Source of the DNA: Nocardioides plantarum
GTDB lineage: Bacteria > Actinomycetota > Actinomycetes > Propionibacteriales > Nocardioidaceae
Length of the DNA stretch: 64,000 nucleotides
Direction: 5' to 3'
Assembly: GCF_006346395.1 (NCBI RefSeq)
Contig: NZ_VDMS01000002.1
Location: forward strand, 496,001 to 560,000
Part shown: piece by piece, positions 54,562-63,124 of the stretch
Layout: every line of letters begins with the position of its first letter
Position numbering within the stretch: the first letter of the stretch is position 1
Program-made: the position numbers and the translations under genes
Notes under the pieces: generated by a model
Database searches by the model: none
What the model was told of the DNA's origin: nothing
The model's input: the letters and a program-made list of their open reading frames with translations, nothing else

Positions 54562-55443
54562 TCACTCAGCCACGCGCGCCACCGTCGTACGCCGGCGACG
54601 CGGCACCGGCTGGCACGACGGGCAGAAGTAGGACGAGCGGTTCATGAACGCCACCCGCCTGATCGGGGTGCCGCACCGGTCGCAGGGCTCGTCCTGGCGT
54701 CCGTAGGCGTGCAGGGAGCGGTCGAAGTAGCCGGACTCCCCGTTGACGTTGACGTAGAGCGCGTCGAAGGAGGTGCCGCCCTGGCCGAGTGCCTCGCCCA
54801 TGACCTCGCGGGCGTGGGCGAGGAGGTCGCGCACCTGCGGACCCGTCAGCCGGTCGCCGGGCCGCTCGCCGTGGAGCCGGGCGCGCCAGAGGGCCTCGTC
54901 GGCGTAGATGTTGCCGACGCCGGAGATCAGGCCCTGGTCGAGCAGCAGCCGCTTGACCCCGGAGCTGCGCTTGCGCACCCGGGCGACGAACAGGTCGTCG
55001 TCGAACTCGGGGTCGAGCGGGTCGCGGGCGATGTGGGCGATCTCGGGCGGCAGGTCGGCACCACCGGCGCTGATCGACAGCCCGCCGAACATGCGCTGGT
55101 CGACGAAGTGGATGTCGCGGTCCTCGTCGGCGCCCGACAGCACCAGGCGCACCCGCAGGTGCCGTCCGTCGGGGGCGCCCTTGGGCTGGACGAGGAGCTG
55201 GCCACTCATGCCGAGGTGGCCGAGCAGCGCGTCGCCGTTGTCGAGCGGCAGCCAGAGGTACTTGCCGCGCCGACGGGCATCGACCAGGCGGCGCCCGGTG
55301 AGGGCGGCGGCGAAGCCCTCGGGTCCGTGCAGGTCACGGCGCACCGGGCGTGGGTGCAGCACGTCGACCCGGGTGACGGTCGAGCCGAGCACGTGGCGCG
55401 CCAGCCCGGCGCGCACGACCTCGACCTCGGGCAGCTCGGGCAC
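54562..55443 (-). CDS. mutM: Formamidopyrimidine-DNA glycosylase
   Basis: A 293-residue base-excision repair enzyme for 8-oxoguanine and formamidopyrimidines. The N-terminal [19 protein letters not shown] supplies the catalytic proline and Glu. [24 protein letters not shown] has the conserved Lys, [21 protein letters not shown] is present, and [25 protein letters not shown] ends in a four-Cys zinc finger. Nine bases separate it from rnc. Confidence 0.96.
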   Translation of the reverse strand: MPELPEVEVVRAGLARHVLGSTVTRVDVLHPRPVRRDLHGPEGFAAALTGRRLVDARRRGKYLWLPLDNGDALLGHLGMSGQLLVQPKGAPDGRHLRVRLVLSGADEDRDIHFVDQRMFGGLSISAGGADLPPEIAHIARDPLDPEFDDDLFVARVRKRSSGVKRLLLDQGLISGVGNIYADEALWRARLHGERPGDRLTGPQVRDLLAHAREVMGEALGQGGTSFDALYVNVNGESGYFDRSLHAYGRQDEPCDRCGTPIRRVAFMNRSSYFCPSCQPVPRRRRTTVARVAE

Positions 55444-55452
55444 GGCGGTCGG

Positions 55453-56298
55453 TCAGCCGGGGGGCTGGGCCGGGTCGGCGGCCCGGGCGGTGGCCGCGGT
55501 GACGGCCTCGGCAGCGGCGGTCTCGGAGGCGGTGACCTCGAGCGCGGCCACGATCTCGCCGTACGCCGTCTCGGCCGCGGCCTGCTCGGCCTCCTTCTTG
55601 GAACGACCGACACCGTTGCCGTAGAGACGGTCGGCGACCCGGACCTGCGCGTGGAAGGTCTTCATGTGGTCGGGACCCTCGTCGGTGATGACGTAGTCGG
55701 GGACGCCGAGGCCGTGCTCGGCGGAGAGCTCCTGCAGGGAGGTCTTCCAGTCGAGGCCCGCGCCCATGGCGGAGGCCTCGTGGATGAGGGGGTCGAAGAG
55801 CAGGTGCACGACCTCGGCGGCGACGGTGATGCCGCCGCTGAGGTGGACCGCCCCGATCACGGCCTCGACTGTGTCGGAGAGGATGGAGGCCTTGTGCCGG
55901 CCGCCCGTGGCCTCCTCGCCGCGTCCGAGCTTGACGTGGTCGCCGAGCCCGATCCGCACCGCGACGACGGCGAGGGCCCGGGCGTTGACGACCGCCGCGC
56001 GGAGCTTGGCGAGCCGTCCCTCGGACAGGTCGGGGTGCAGCGTGTAGAGCGTCTCGGTCACCACGACGCCGAGCACCGAGTCGCCGAGGAACTCCAGGCG
56101 CTCGTTGGTCGGCAGCCCGCCGTTCTCGTAGGCGAACGAGCGGTGCGTCAGGGCAAGCTCGAGGAGCTCGGGATCCAGCGTGGGATTCCCGAGCGCCTCG
56201 CGCAGCGTGCCGTAGTTGCTGATCGGTTCTGCAGGCAGGTCAGAGGACCTGGCGGCGGGCCGTACGGGCGCCGTACTGACCGCACGTGCCGCACGCAC
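55453..56298 (-). CDS. rnc: Ribonuclease III
   Basis: An enzyme of up to 281 residues that cuts double-stranded RNA in rRNA and mRNA processing. [18 protein letters not shown] is the catalytic signature, and [15 protein letters not shown] the second. The dsRNA-binding domain has [21 protein letters not shown] and [19 protein letters not shown] low-complexity Ala tail follows. The start is uncertain: the GTG at 56298 reaches 59 bp into rpmF and gives a non-conserved first 26 residues; conserved sequence begins at [11 protein letters not shown] nonstandard start near 56225 is possible. Confidence 0.92.
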   Translation of the reverse strand: MRAARAVSTAPVRPAARSSDLPAEPISNYGTLREALGNPTLDPELLELALTHRSFAYENGGLPTNERLEFLGDSVLGVVVTETLYTLHPDLSEGRLAKLRAAVVNARALAVVAVRIGLGDHVKLGRGEEATGGRHKASILSDTVEAVIGAVHLSGGITVAAEVVHLLFDPLIHEASAMGAGLDWKTSLQELSAEHGLGVPDYVITDEGPDHMKTFHAQVRVADRLYGNGVGRSKKEAEQAAAETAYGEIVAALEVTASETAAAEAVTAATARAADPAQPPG

Positions 56299-56425
56299 GG
56301 TGCGGGAGGTGCTTGGCGTCGCAGGCCGGGTTGGCGCAGGTCACCAGGGTCGGCGCGACGGCCTTCCACTGCGAGCGACGGTGGCGGGTGTTGCTCCGCG
56401 ACATCTTCCGCTTCGGGACAGCCAC
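56240..56425 (-). CDS. rpmF: 50S ribosomal protein L32, zinc-binding form
   Basis: A 61-residue ribosomal protein. [20 protein letters not shown] is the L32 start. [22 protein letters not shown] has four cysteines spaced as a zinc finger, so this is the zinc-binding version. It comes directly after the DUF177 gene, the usual pairing in bacteria. Confidence 0.95.
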   Translation of the reverse strand: MAVPKRKMSRSNTRHRRSQWKAVAPTLVTCANPACDAKHLPHRACGTCGQYGARTARRQVL

Positions 56426-56434
56426 TGGATTCTC

Positions 56435-57052
56435 CTAGGTGTTCAGGTCGGTCTGGGTGTCGAGCCCGTCGAGCCCGTCAAGTGTGGTGAGCGCAGCCCA
56501 CCTCGGGTCGATCGGATCGTCGTGCGTGTGGTCGGGGTCCTGCTTGAGCGAGGCACCACATTCGGTGCACAGGCCCGGACAGTCGTCCTGACACAGCGGC
56601 TGGAACGGTAGTGCGAGCACCACCGCGTCCCGCAGCAGGGGTTCGAGATCGAGCAGGTCGTCCTCGAGCGTGCTGACCTCGTCATCATCGCTGGCCTCGT
56701 GCTGGCCGGCCTTGTCGTGGTGCTTGTCGTCGTCGTAGAGGAACAGCTCCTGGAACGTCACCTCGAGGTCGTCGACGATCGGATCCAGGCACCGTGCGCA
56801 CTCGCCGTCGAGCCCGGCTCGCGCCGTACCCGTGACCAGCACCCCTTCCATGACCGCCTCCAGCCGCAGGTCGAACGTGACCGGCGAGCCTTCGGGGACA
56901 GAGAGGATGTCGATGCCCAGCTCTGCCGGAGCCGGCACCGTTAGCGTCACCTCACGCTGGGACCCCGGGCGGCGGCCGAGCTCGCGAGTGTCGAGCACGA
57001 GCGGCGCTCTCGGGTCCAGGCTGTTCAGGAGATCACTTCCGGGTCCGGGCAC
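56435..57052 (-). CDS. YceD (DUF177) family protein
   Basis: A 205-residue protein implicated in 23S rRNA maturation or ribosome assembly in other bacteria. The core has GECARCLDPIVDDLEVTFQE, then FLYDDDKH and an acidic linker (ASDDDEVSTLEDDLLDLEPL). LCQDDCPGLCTECGASL completes the Cys-rich part. The GTG start at 57052 follows a promoter-like TACGAT at 57068-57073. It precedes rpmF, with 9 bp between. Confidence 0.9.
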   Translation of the reverse strand: MPGPGSDLLNSLDPRAPLVLDTRELGRRPGSQREVTLTVPAPAELGIDILSVPEGSPVTFDLRLEAVMEGVLVTGTARAGLDGECARCLDPIVDDLEVTFQELFLYDDDKHHDKAGQHEASDDDEVSTLEDDLLDLEPLLRDAVVLALPFQPLCQDDCPGLCTECGASLKQDPDHTHDDPIDPRWAALTTLDGLDGLDTQTDLNT

Positions 57053-57067
57053 TGACAGAACTAGGGA

Positions 57068-57097
57068 ATCGTACTGTCCCCGCGCTGACCTGGGTAA
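57068..57097 (-). promoter_or_regulatory. Candidate promoter for yceD-rpmF-rnc-mutM
   Basis: On the minus strand TTACCC (57097-57092) and TACGAT (57073-57068) are 18 bp apart, a reasonable -35/-10 pair. Transcription would begin about 10 bp before the GTG, giving a very short leader. The -35 match is poor. Confidence 0.3.
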
Positions 57098-57120
57098 TCG
57101 AGCGCTCCGGACCGGCCGGC

Positions 57121-57164
57121 CGGGCGTCGTACGGGCGTCGTGCGGGCGTCATACGGGCGTCATA
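57121..57164. repeat. 11-bp tandem repeat, 4 copies
   Basis: Four head-to-tail copies of CGGGCGTCRTR lie in the 154-bp gap between the yceD start and the coaD stop. No gene overlaps them. They may be a slippage product or a spacer. Confidence 0.75.
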
Positions 57165-57206
57165 CGTCGTGGCGCCTGCTGCCACCGGTCCGGATGACGT
57201 CCCGAC

Positions 57207-57689
57207 TCACCCACGCTCGGCGAGCCGCTGCGTGAGCGCCTCCAGCACGAAGTCGGGGACGAACTGCGCCACGTCGCCACCGAAGGACGCGACCTCCTTG
57301 ACCAGGCTGGAGGAGACGAACGACTGGCCCGTCGCGGTGGGGACGAAGACGGTCTGGACCCCGGTGAGCGCGGAGTTCATGTGGGCCATCGGCAGCTCGT
57401 AGTCGAAGTCGCTCGAGGAGCGCAGCCCCTTCACGATCGCCTGCACGTCGTGCTCGACGCAGAAGTCGGTGACCAGGCCGGTGAAGCCCTCGACGCGCAC
57501 GTTGGGGAGGTCGCGGACCGCGCGGGTCAGCATGTCCACCCGCTCCTCGGGTCCGAAGAGCCGGCTCTTGGACGGGTTGACCCCGATCGCGACCACGACC
57601 TCGTCGAACAGCAGCGCGGCCCGGCCGATGATGTCGAGGTGGCCGTGCGTGACGGGGTCGAAGGACCCGGGACAGACGGCTCTGCTCAT
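57207..57689 (-). CDS. coaD: Phosphopantetheine adenylyltransferase
   Basis: A 160-residue enzyme that joins ATP and 4'-phosphopantetheine in the fourth step of CoA synthesis. The Rossmann HIGH-like motif is CPGSFDPVTHGHLDIIGRA; IVKGLRSSSDFDYELPMAHMN and SFVSSSLVKEVASFGGDV are also present. ATG 57689 is 7 bp after the rsmD stop, giving normal length. The frame extends to 57752 without conservation. Confidence 0.96.
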   Translation of the reverse strand: MSRAVCPGSFDPVTHGHLDIIGRAALLFDEVVVAIGVNPSKSRLFGPEERVDMLTRAVRDLPNVRVEGFTGLVTDFCVEHDVQAIVKGLRSSSDFDYELPMAHMNSALTGVQTVFVPTATGQSFVSSSLVKEVASFGGDVAQFVPDFVLEALTQRLAERG

Positions 57690-57696
57690 GTCGGGC

Positions 57697-58254
57697 TCAC
57701 GGGGCGTGACCGTACCAAAGCGTGGTCTCGCCGTAGCGCTTGTCGCGGTCACCCGTGATGGCCGCCGGCCAGGTCGGCTCGGGGCTGCGGCGGGACCGCT
57801 CGACCACCACCAGCGCGTCGGGGGCCAGCCAGCCGGCGGCCAGCCGCTGCAGGTCGTCGGCCAGGTCGGTCTCGGACAGCGGGTAGGGCGGGTCGCTGAA
57901 GACCACGTCGTACGGCGCCGCCGGCGGGGCGGCCAGGACGGTGACCACCCGCGCCGCGCGTACGTCGGCCGCGGCGAACCCGAGGTCGCGTGCGTTGGTC
58001 GCCACGAGGGCCGCGGTCGCCTTGTCGGACTCGACGAACGTCACCGCCTCGGCGCCCCGCGACCAGGCCTCCAGGCCGACGGCACCGCTGCCGGCGTACA
58101 GGTCGAGGACCCGCAGGCCCTGCAGCGACCCGCACCAGGACTCGACGGCGCTGAACAGCGCCTCGCGGACCCGGTCGGTCGTGGGCCGGGTGTGCCCACC
58201 CGGCGGCGTGCGGAGCCGACGCCCCTTGGCCTGGCCGGCGATGATGCGTGTCAT
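57697..58254 (-). CDS. rsmD: 16S rRNA (guanine966-N2)-methyltransferase RsmD
   Basis: A 185-residue methyltransferase. RIIAGQAKGRRLRTPPGGHTRPTTDRVREALF is the RsmD start. VLDLYAGSGAVGLEAWSRG is the SAM motif, and VVFSDPPYPLSETDLAD holds the N6/N2 methyltransferase DPPY motif. It is followed directly by coaD, the usual pairing. ATG 58254 is clear; upstream lies a large inverted repeat. Confidence 0.94.
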   Translation of the reverse strand: MTRIIAGQAKGRRLRTPPGGHTRPTTDRVREALFSAVESWCGSLQGLRVLDLYAGSGAVGLEAWSRGAEAVTFVESDKATAALVATNARDLGFAAADVRAARVVTVLAAPPAAPYDVVFSDPPYPLSETDLADDLQRLAAGWLAPDALVVVERSRRSPEPTWPAAITGDRDKRYGETTLWYGHAP

Positions 58255-58296
58255 CGGGTGCGTCTCCTGGGGTGGGTGGGGTTGGAGAGGTGGCAT

Positions 58297-58382
58297 GAAT
58301 CCCCGGGTACCCGGCGATTCCTGCACTTCTGGCCCGTTGCAACGCCCCAGAAGTGCAGGAGTACCCGGGTACCCGGGGATTC
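58297..58382. repeat. 86-bp inverted repeat (intergenic stem-loop)
   Basis: The left arm, starting GAATCCCCGGGTACCCGG and ending CTGCACTTCTGG, is mirrored by the right arm, starting CCAGAAGTGCAG and ending CCCGGGGATTC. Arms are 36 bp and loop 14 bp; only about four central positions mismatch. Each arm contains a smaller palindrome (CCGGGTACCCGG). It lies between rsmD and a gap before the MMPL gene, and looks like a dispersed palindromic element. Confidence 0.75.
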
Positions 58383-58414
58383 CTGCTCCGGCCCGCACGG
58401 GCCCCACGAAGACC

Positions 58415-58513
58415 TCACGACTTGTCGACCAAGCGGCCGTCGATGCGTGCCGGGACGCCCGCGACCCCAGGGACGGACGGCCTGCCCTGCCACTCGATCT
58501 CGTGATCCGCCAT
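58415..58513 (-). CDS. Possible 32-residue ORF upstream of rsmD
   Basis: ATG 58513 reads MADHEIEWQGRPSVPG and ends GRLVDKS. Composition looks coding, but no ribosome binding site was found and no family is recognised. It may be a short peptide or a remnant. Confidence 0.25.
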   Translation of the reverse strand: MADHEIEWQGRPSVPGVAGVPARIDGRLVDKS

Positions 58514-58567
58514 GGCGGCATCGTAGGTCGGCCGGTCACCGAGGCGTGTGCGGTCCGAGGGTCGGGG

Positions 58568-60736
58568 CTACCCGGGGAGGGCGCCGGGACGGTCCGCGGG
58601 CGGGCGGGACCACGCCGGGCGCCACCAGTTGCGCTCGCCGAGGAGGGTCATCGTCGCGGGCAGCAGCAGCCCGCGGACGACGGTGACGTCGAGGAGGATC
58701 GCGACGGTCATCCCGACCCCGACCTCCTTGACCGCCACGAGCTCCCCCGCCGCGAAGCCGACGAAGACCACGGCGATGGCCAGGGCAGCCAGGGTCACCA
58801 CCGGCCCCGAGGCCGTGATGCCGGCGAGGACCGCCCGGTCGTTGGCGGCCCGGGTGCCGGGCGCCGGCAGGGACTGTCCGCGCCGCGCCGGCCGTGGGGA
58901 GTCCCACTCCTCCTTGATCCGCGCGACCAGGAAGAGGTGGTAGTCCATCGACAACCCGAAGGCGAACATGAACAACAGCGCGGGGGTGGTGAGGTCGAGG
59001 GTGCCGGTGGCCGTCCCCCCGAGGAGCGGCCCGCCCCAGCCGTGCTGGAAGACGAGCGTGACGACCCCGAGCGTGGCCGCCAGCGACAGCAGGTTGAGCA
59101 GCAGCGTCTTGACCGCGACGACCGCGGACCCGGTGAGCCGCAGCAGCAGGAGCCCGGCGACCAGCACGACCACGACGACGGCCAGCGGCACCCGGTCGCC
59201 CAGGGCCGCGCGGGCGTCGACGAGCTCGGCCGCGGGTCCCCCGACCTGGACCCGGACCTCGCCGTCGAGCGCGCGTACGTCGGCCACCACGCGTTGCGCC
59301 GCCGGACCGCTGGTGGTGCCGTGCGGCGTGACCGTGAGCCGGCTGGACCCGTCGGGCAGGCCGTCGCGCAGGACGACGTCCTCGACGTCGGCCGACGCGG
59401 TGGTGCGGTCGACCACGCGGGTCAACCGGGGGTCACCGGCCGGGGCGTCGACCAGGACGTCGATCGGGGCGGTGGCCACGTCGGGGTAGTCGCGCTCGAC
59501 GACCTCGACGACCTGCCGCGCCTGGCTGCCCGGCGGCAGCGACCGGGCGTCGGAGGCCCCCAGCTGGAGGCCGAGCAGCGGCACGGCCAGGGCGACGAGC
59601 AGGCCGGCCGAGACGACCAGTACCGGCCACGGCCGGGCCTGGGCCAGGCGGGCGAGCCGCGCGAGGAGCGACCGTTCGGGCGGTCGGGCCACGCGGCCCA
59701 GCGCACCGCGGCCGGCGACCGGGATCCGACGGTGACCCACCGCGAGCAGCGCTGGCGCCAGTGTGAGGCCGGCGGCGGTCACGACAGCCACCGCGACCAG
59801 CCCGCCCACGGCCATCCCGGTGAGCAGCGGGTCGCGGAGCAGCAGCAGCGCCGCGAGCGACGAGCCGACCGTGACCCCGGAGAGGAGCACCGTGCGCCCG
59901 GCCGTGGCCAGGGTCGTGCCCAGGACGGCCTCGAGGTCGGGCCGACGTCCGGCGGCTGCCCGCTCCTCGCGGAAGCGGGCCAGCACCAGCAAGCTGTAGT
60001 CGACGCACAGCCCGAGGCCGAGGACGGTGACGACGTTGACCGCGAAGTCGCTGACCGGGGCGATCCCGGCCACCCCGGACAACGCCAGCAGGGAGACCGC
60101 GACCGAGCCCAGCGCCGCCACGACCGGGACCGCCCCGGCGGCGACACCGCCCAGGGCCACCCCCAGCAGGACCAGCAGGACCACCAGCGCGACGCCCTCG
60201 CCCCGGGCGGCGTCCTGCACCGCCTGGTCGGTGAAGGTGCGCTCGGCGAGCAGGTCGCCGCCGAGCGCGACGTCGGGGAACGGGGTCTCGCGCAGGGCCT
60301 CGGCGATGTCGTCGGCCAGCGCCGCGGCCTGGTCGTCGCTCAGGGCGGGGTCCAGGTCGACCTCCACCACCGCGCTGCTGCGGTCCTCGGCGACGAGCTC
60401 GTAGGCGCTGGTCGTCCACGGGTCGCGCAGGTCGACCACGCCCGGCAGCTCCCGCACCGCGTAGACCGCCTGGCTCGCCGCCTCGCTGGTGGCGGCCTCG
60501 AGCGGATCGGTCCCGGCGAGCAGGACCACGACCTGCTCACCCTCGGCGTCGAGGGCATCGAGGGCGTCGAGGCGTCGCTCGACCGTGGTGGACTCGGCCC
60601 CGGCGCGCTGGCCGACGTCCTCGGCGCGGTCGAAGACCGACCCGCCGAGCACGGCCCCTGCGACGACGAGCAGTGCCCACACCACGAGCACGATCCGGCG
60701 CCGGCGGTGCACCCAGCGGCCCAGCTGTCCCAGCAC
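58568..60736 (-). CDS. MMPL/RND family transporter
   Basis: A 722-residue inner-membrane protein with two repeated halves, each having a membrane helix, a large external loop and about five helices. DYSLLVLARFREERA and DYHLFLVARIKEEWD are the conserved acidic membrane motifs used in proton coupling. VSLLALSGVAGI and VVVLVAGLLLLRL are helices. Members export lipids or small molecules; the substrate is unknown. ATG 60736 gives an N-terminal helix VLVVWALLVVAGAVLG. Confidence 0.92.
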   Translation of the reverse strand: MLGQLGRWVHRRRRIVLVVWALLVVAGAVLGGSVFDRAEDVGQRAGAESTTVERRLDALDALDAEGEQVVVLLAGTDPLEAATSEAASQAVYAVRELPGVVDLRDPWTTSAYELVAEDRSSAVVEVDLDPALSDDQAAALADDIAEALRETPFPDVALGGDLLAERTFTDQAVQDAARGEGVALVVLLVLLGVALGGVAAGAVPVVAALGSVAVSLLALSGVAGIAPVSDFAVNVVTVLGLGLCVDYSLLVLARFREERAAAGRRPDLEAVLGTTLATAGRTVLLSGVTVGSSLAALLLLRDPLLTGMAVGGLVAVAVVTAAGLTLAPALLAVGHRRIPVAGRGALGRVARPPERSLLARLARLAQARPWPVLVVSAGLLVALAVPLLGLQLGASDARSLPPGSQARQVVEVVERDYPDVATAPIDVLVDAPAGDPRLTRVVDRTTASADVEDVVLRDGLPDGSSRLTVTPHGTTSGPAAQRVVADVRALDGEVRVQVGGPAAELVDARAALGDRVPLAVVVVVLVAGLLLLRLTGSAVVAVKTLLLNLLSLAATLGVVTLVFQHGWGGPLLGGTATGTLDLTTPALLFMFAFGLSMDYHLFLVARIKEEWDSPRPARRGQSLPAPGTRAANDRAVLAGITASGPVVTLAALAIAVVFVGFAAGELVAVKEVGVGMTVAILLDVTVVRGLLLPATMTLLGERNWWRPAWSRPPADRPGALPG

Positions 60737-60874
60737 CCGAGGACCCTAGCGCCCGGCGACCGGCCCGTCGGGGGTACGACGCCGGTGACGGCGGCCTTCC
60801 TGGCGAGTGGGGTGGGGGGTGTGGCCGGCGGGGTCAGTGGTGAGGGCGCCGCGAGGGCAGCGCGACCTGCGCGG

Positions 60875-63109
60875 TCACGACTTCTCGATGAAGTCGGCGT
60901 TGGCGGTGGCCTCGAGGTCGGCGACGGCGGCCGCGAGGAGCGGGGCCGTCGCCAGCGACGGATCGGACTCGAGCAGCGACTCGGCGGCCTCCCGCGCCTC
61001 GACGATGGTCTGCTCGTCGCGGAGCACGCGGAGGTTCTGCAGGGTGGAGCGCCGGCCGGACTGCGACCCGCCGAGCACGTCGCCCTCGCGGCGCTGCTCG
61101 AGGTCGACGCGGCTCAGCTCGAAGCCGTCGGTGGTGCGCGCGACGGCGTCGAGACGCTCGCGGGCGGGTGAGAGCCACTCGGCGGAGGACACGAGCAGGC
61201 AGAGCCCGGGCAGTCCGCCGCGGCCGACGCGGCCGCGCAGCTGGTGGAGCTGGGAGACGCCGAACCGGTCGGCGTCGAGGAGCACGATCGCGGTCGCGTT
61301 GGGGACGTCGAGGCCGACCTCGATGACGGTGGTCGAGACGAGCACGTCGACCTGGCCCGCACTGAAGGCGCGCATGGTGGCGTCCTTGACGTCGGCGGGC
61401 AGTCGACCGTGCATGACCGCGAGCCGCAGGCCCGCGAGGTGGCCGTCGGCGAGCTCGGTGACGACCTGCTCGACCGCGGCGAGCGGCGGGGCCACGCCCG
61501 TGGGGGGCACGAGCTGGCCGTCCTCGTCGACCTCGGGCAGGTCGGTCTGGTTGCCCTCGAGCTCGTCACCGGAGATGCGGGGGCAGACGACGTAGACCTG
61601 GTGGCCCTTGTCGACCTCCTCGCGCACCCGCTCCCAGACCCGGCTGATCCACCCGGGGTGGTCGACGAGGTTGACCACGTTGGTCTGGATCTCGGCGCGC
61701 CCGGCGGGCAGCTCGCGCAGGGTCGAGACCTCGAGGTCGCCGAACACGGTCATCGCGACGGTGCGCGGGATCGGCGTCGCGGTCATCACGAGCACGTGGG
61801 GCGGGGTGCCGGCCTTGTCGGTGAGCGCGGCGCGCTGCTCGACGCCGAAGCGGTGCTGCTCGTCGACGACCACGAGCCCGAGGTCGGCGAACTGGACCTT
61901 GTCCTCGAGCAGCGCGTGGGTGCCGATGACGATGCCGGCCTCGCCGCTGCCGAGACGCGACATCGGGCCGGTGCGCTGGGCCTTGGTCATCGAGCCGGTG
62001 AGCAGCTCGACGGTCGTGCCGCCGATCAGCCCGCCGCCGGCGAGGTCACCGAGCATCGCCGTGATCGAGCGGTGATGCTGCTGGGCGAGCACCTCGGTCG
62101 GGGCCAGGAGGGCAGCCTGGCCGCCGGAGTCGACGACCCGCAGCATCGCCCGCAGCGCCACCAGGGTCTTGCCGGAGCCGACCTCGCCCTGCAGCAGCCG
62201 GTTCATCGGGTGGGGCCGGGCCAGGTCGGCCTCGAGCTGCTCCCCCACCTCGCGCTGCCCGGCGGTGAGCTCGAACGGCAGCCGCGCGTCGAACGCGGTC
62301 AGCAGTGCACCGTCGCCCCCGTCGCGCGCCTGGGCGCCGACCTCGCGGACGGCGCGACGACGCTTGGCGAGCACCAGCTGGGTGACCAGGGCCTCCTCGA
62401 ACCGGTAGTGGCGGTGGGCACGGCGTACGTGGGTGCGGTCCTCGGGGGCGTGCACCCAGCCCAGGGCGGTGTCGGCGTCGACGACGTCGTAGTGGTCGCG
62501 GACCGAGGCGGGGATCAGGTCAGGCAGGGAGTCGACCACGGAGCGGGCGAAGGTGACCACGCGGGCGACGTCCCACGACTCGAGGCCCTTGGTGAGGGGG
62601 TAAATCGGGTAGAGGTCGCCGATCGCCTCGACGGTCGCGATGTCGTCGTCGTTGCCCCCCGCCTCGCCTGCGGCGCCGAAGAGGACGAACTTGGGGTGGG
62701 TGAGCTGCCACTGGTTGTTGAACAGCTTGGCCTGGCCCAGGAACAGGCCCGTGGTGCCCGGGCCGAGCCGGTCGGCGCGCCACTTGGCCGACCCCGGGTG
62801 GCGGGCGAAGAAGGTGATCTGCAGGCGGGGGCCGTCGGTGCGCACCCAGGTCTCGACCCGCGCCGCCGGCTTGCCGGTACGCCGGTCCTGGTGGGTCTTG
62901 ACCTCGCTCTTCTCGATCTCGCCGATGACGGCGAGCATCTGCCCGGGCTGGAGGTCGCCGACCTTGGTGAGCTTGCCGGTCTCGAGGTAGCGGCGCGGGA
63001 AGTGGTGGAGCAGGTCGCCGACGGTCCGCAGGCCGAGCCCGTCGGTGAAGCCCTTGGCCTTCTTGGACTCGCCCAGGACCGTCGTCACCGGCGAGTCGAG
63101 GGAGATCAT
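60875..63109 (-). CDS. recG: ATP-dependent DNA helicase RecG
   Basis: A 744-residue helicase that reverses stalled forks and resolves branched DNA. The N-terminal OB (wedge) domain spans about residues 50-170. The helicase core shows LQGEVGSGKTLVALRAMLR (Walker A), VVDEQHRFGVEQR (Walker B), VMTATPIPRTVAM and RLAVMHGRLPADVK. QLRGRVGRG is motif VI. Length is standard. It follows the fakA-like gene by 15 bp. Confidence 0.96.
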   Translation of the reverse strand: MISLDSPVTTVLGESKKAKGFTDGLGLRTVGDLLHHFPRRYLETGKLTKVGDLQPGQMLAVIGEIEKSEVKTHQDRRTGKPAARVETWVRTDGPRLQITFFARHPGSAKWRADRLGPGTTGLFLGQAKLFNNQWQLTHPKFVLFGAAGEAGGNDDDIATVEAIGDLYPIYPLTKGLESWDVARVVTFARSVVDSLPDLIPASVRDHYDVVDADTALGWVHAPEDRTHVRRAHRHYRFEEALVTQLVLAKRRRAVREVGAQARDGGDGALLTAFDARLPFELTAGQREVGEQLEADLARPHPMNRLLQGEVGSGKTLVALRAMLRVVDSGGQAALLAPTEVLAQQHHRSITAMLGDLAGGGLIGGTTVELLTGSMTKAQRTGPMSRLGSGEAGIVIGTHALLEDKVQFADLGLVVVDEQHRFGVEQRAALTDKAGTPPHVLVMTATPIPRTVAMTVFGDLEVSTLRELPAGRAEIQTNVVNLVDHPGWISRVWERVREEVDKGHQVYVVCPRISGDELEGNQTDLPEVDEDGQLVPPTGVAPPLAAVEQVVTELADGHLAGLRLAVMHGRLPADVKDATMRAFSAGQVDVLVSTTVIEVGLDVPNATAIVLLDADRFGVSQLHQLRGRVGRGGLPGLCLLVSSAEWLSPARERLDAVARTTDGFELSRVDLEQRREGDVLGGSQSGRRSTLQNLRVLRDEQTIVEAREAAESLLESDPSLATAPLLAAAVADLEATANADFIEKS

Positions 63110-63124
63110 GGCGCCAACCCTGCC

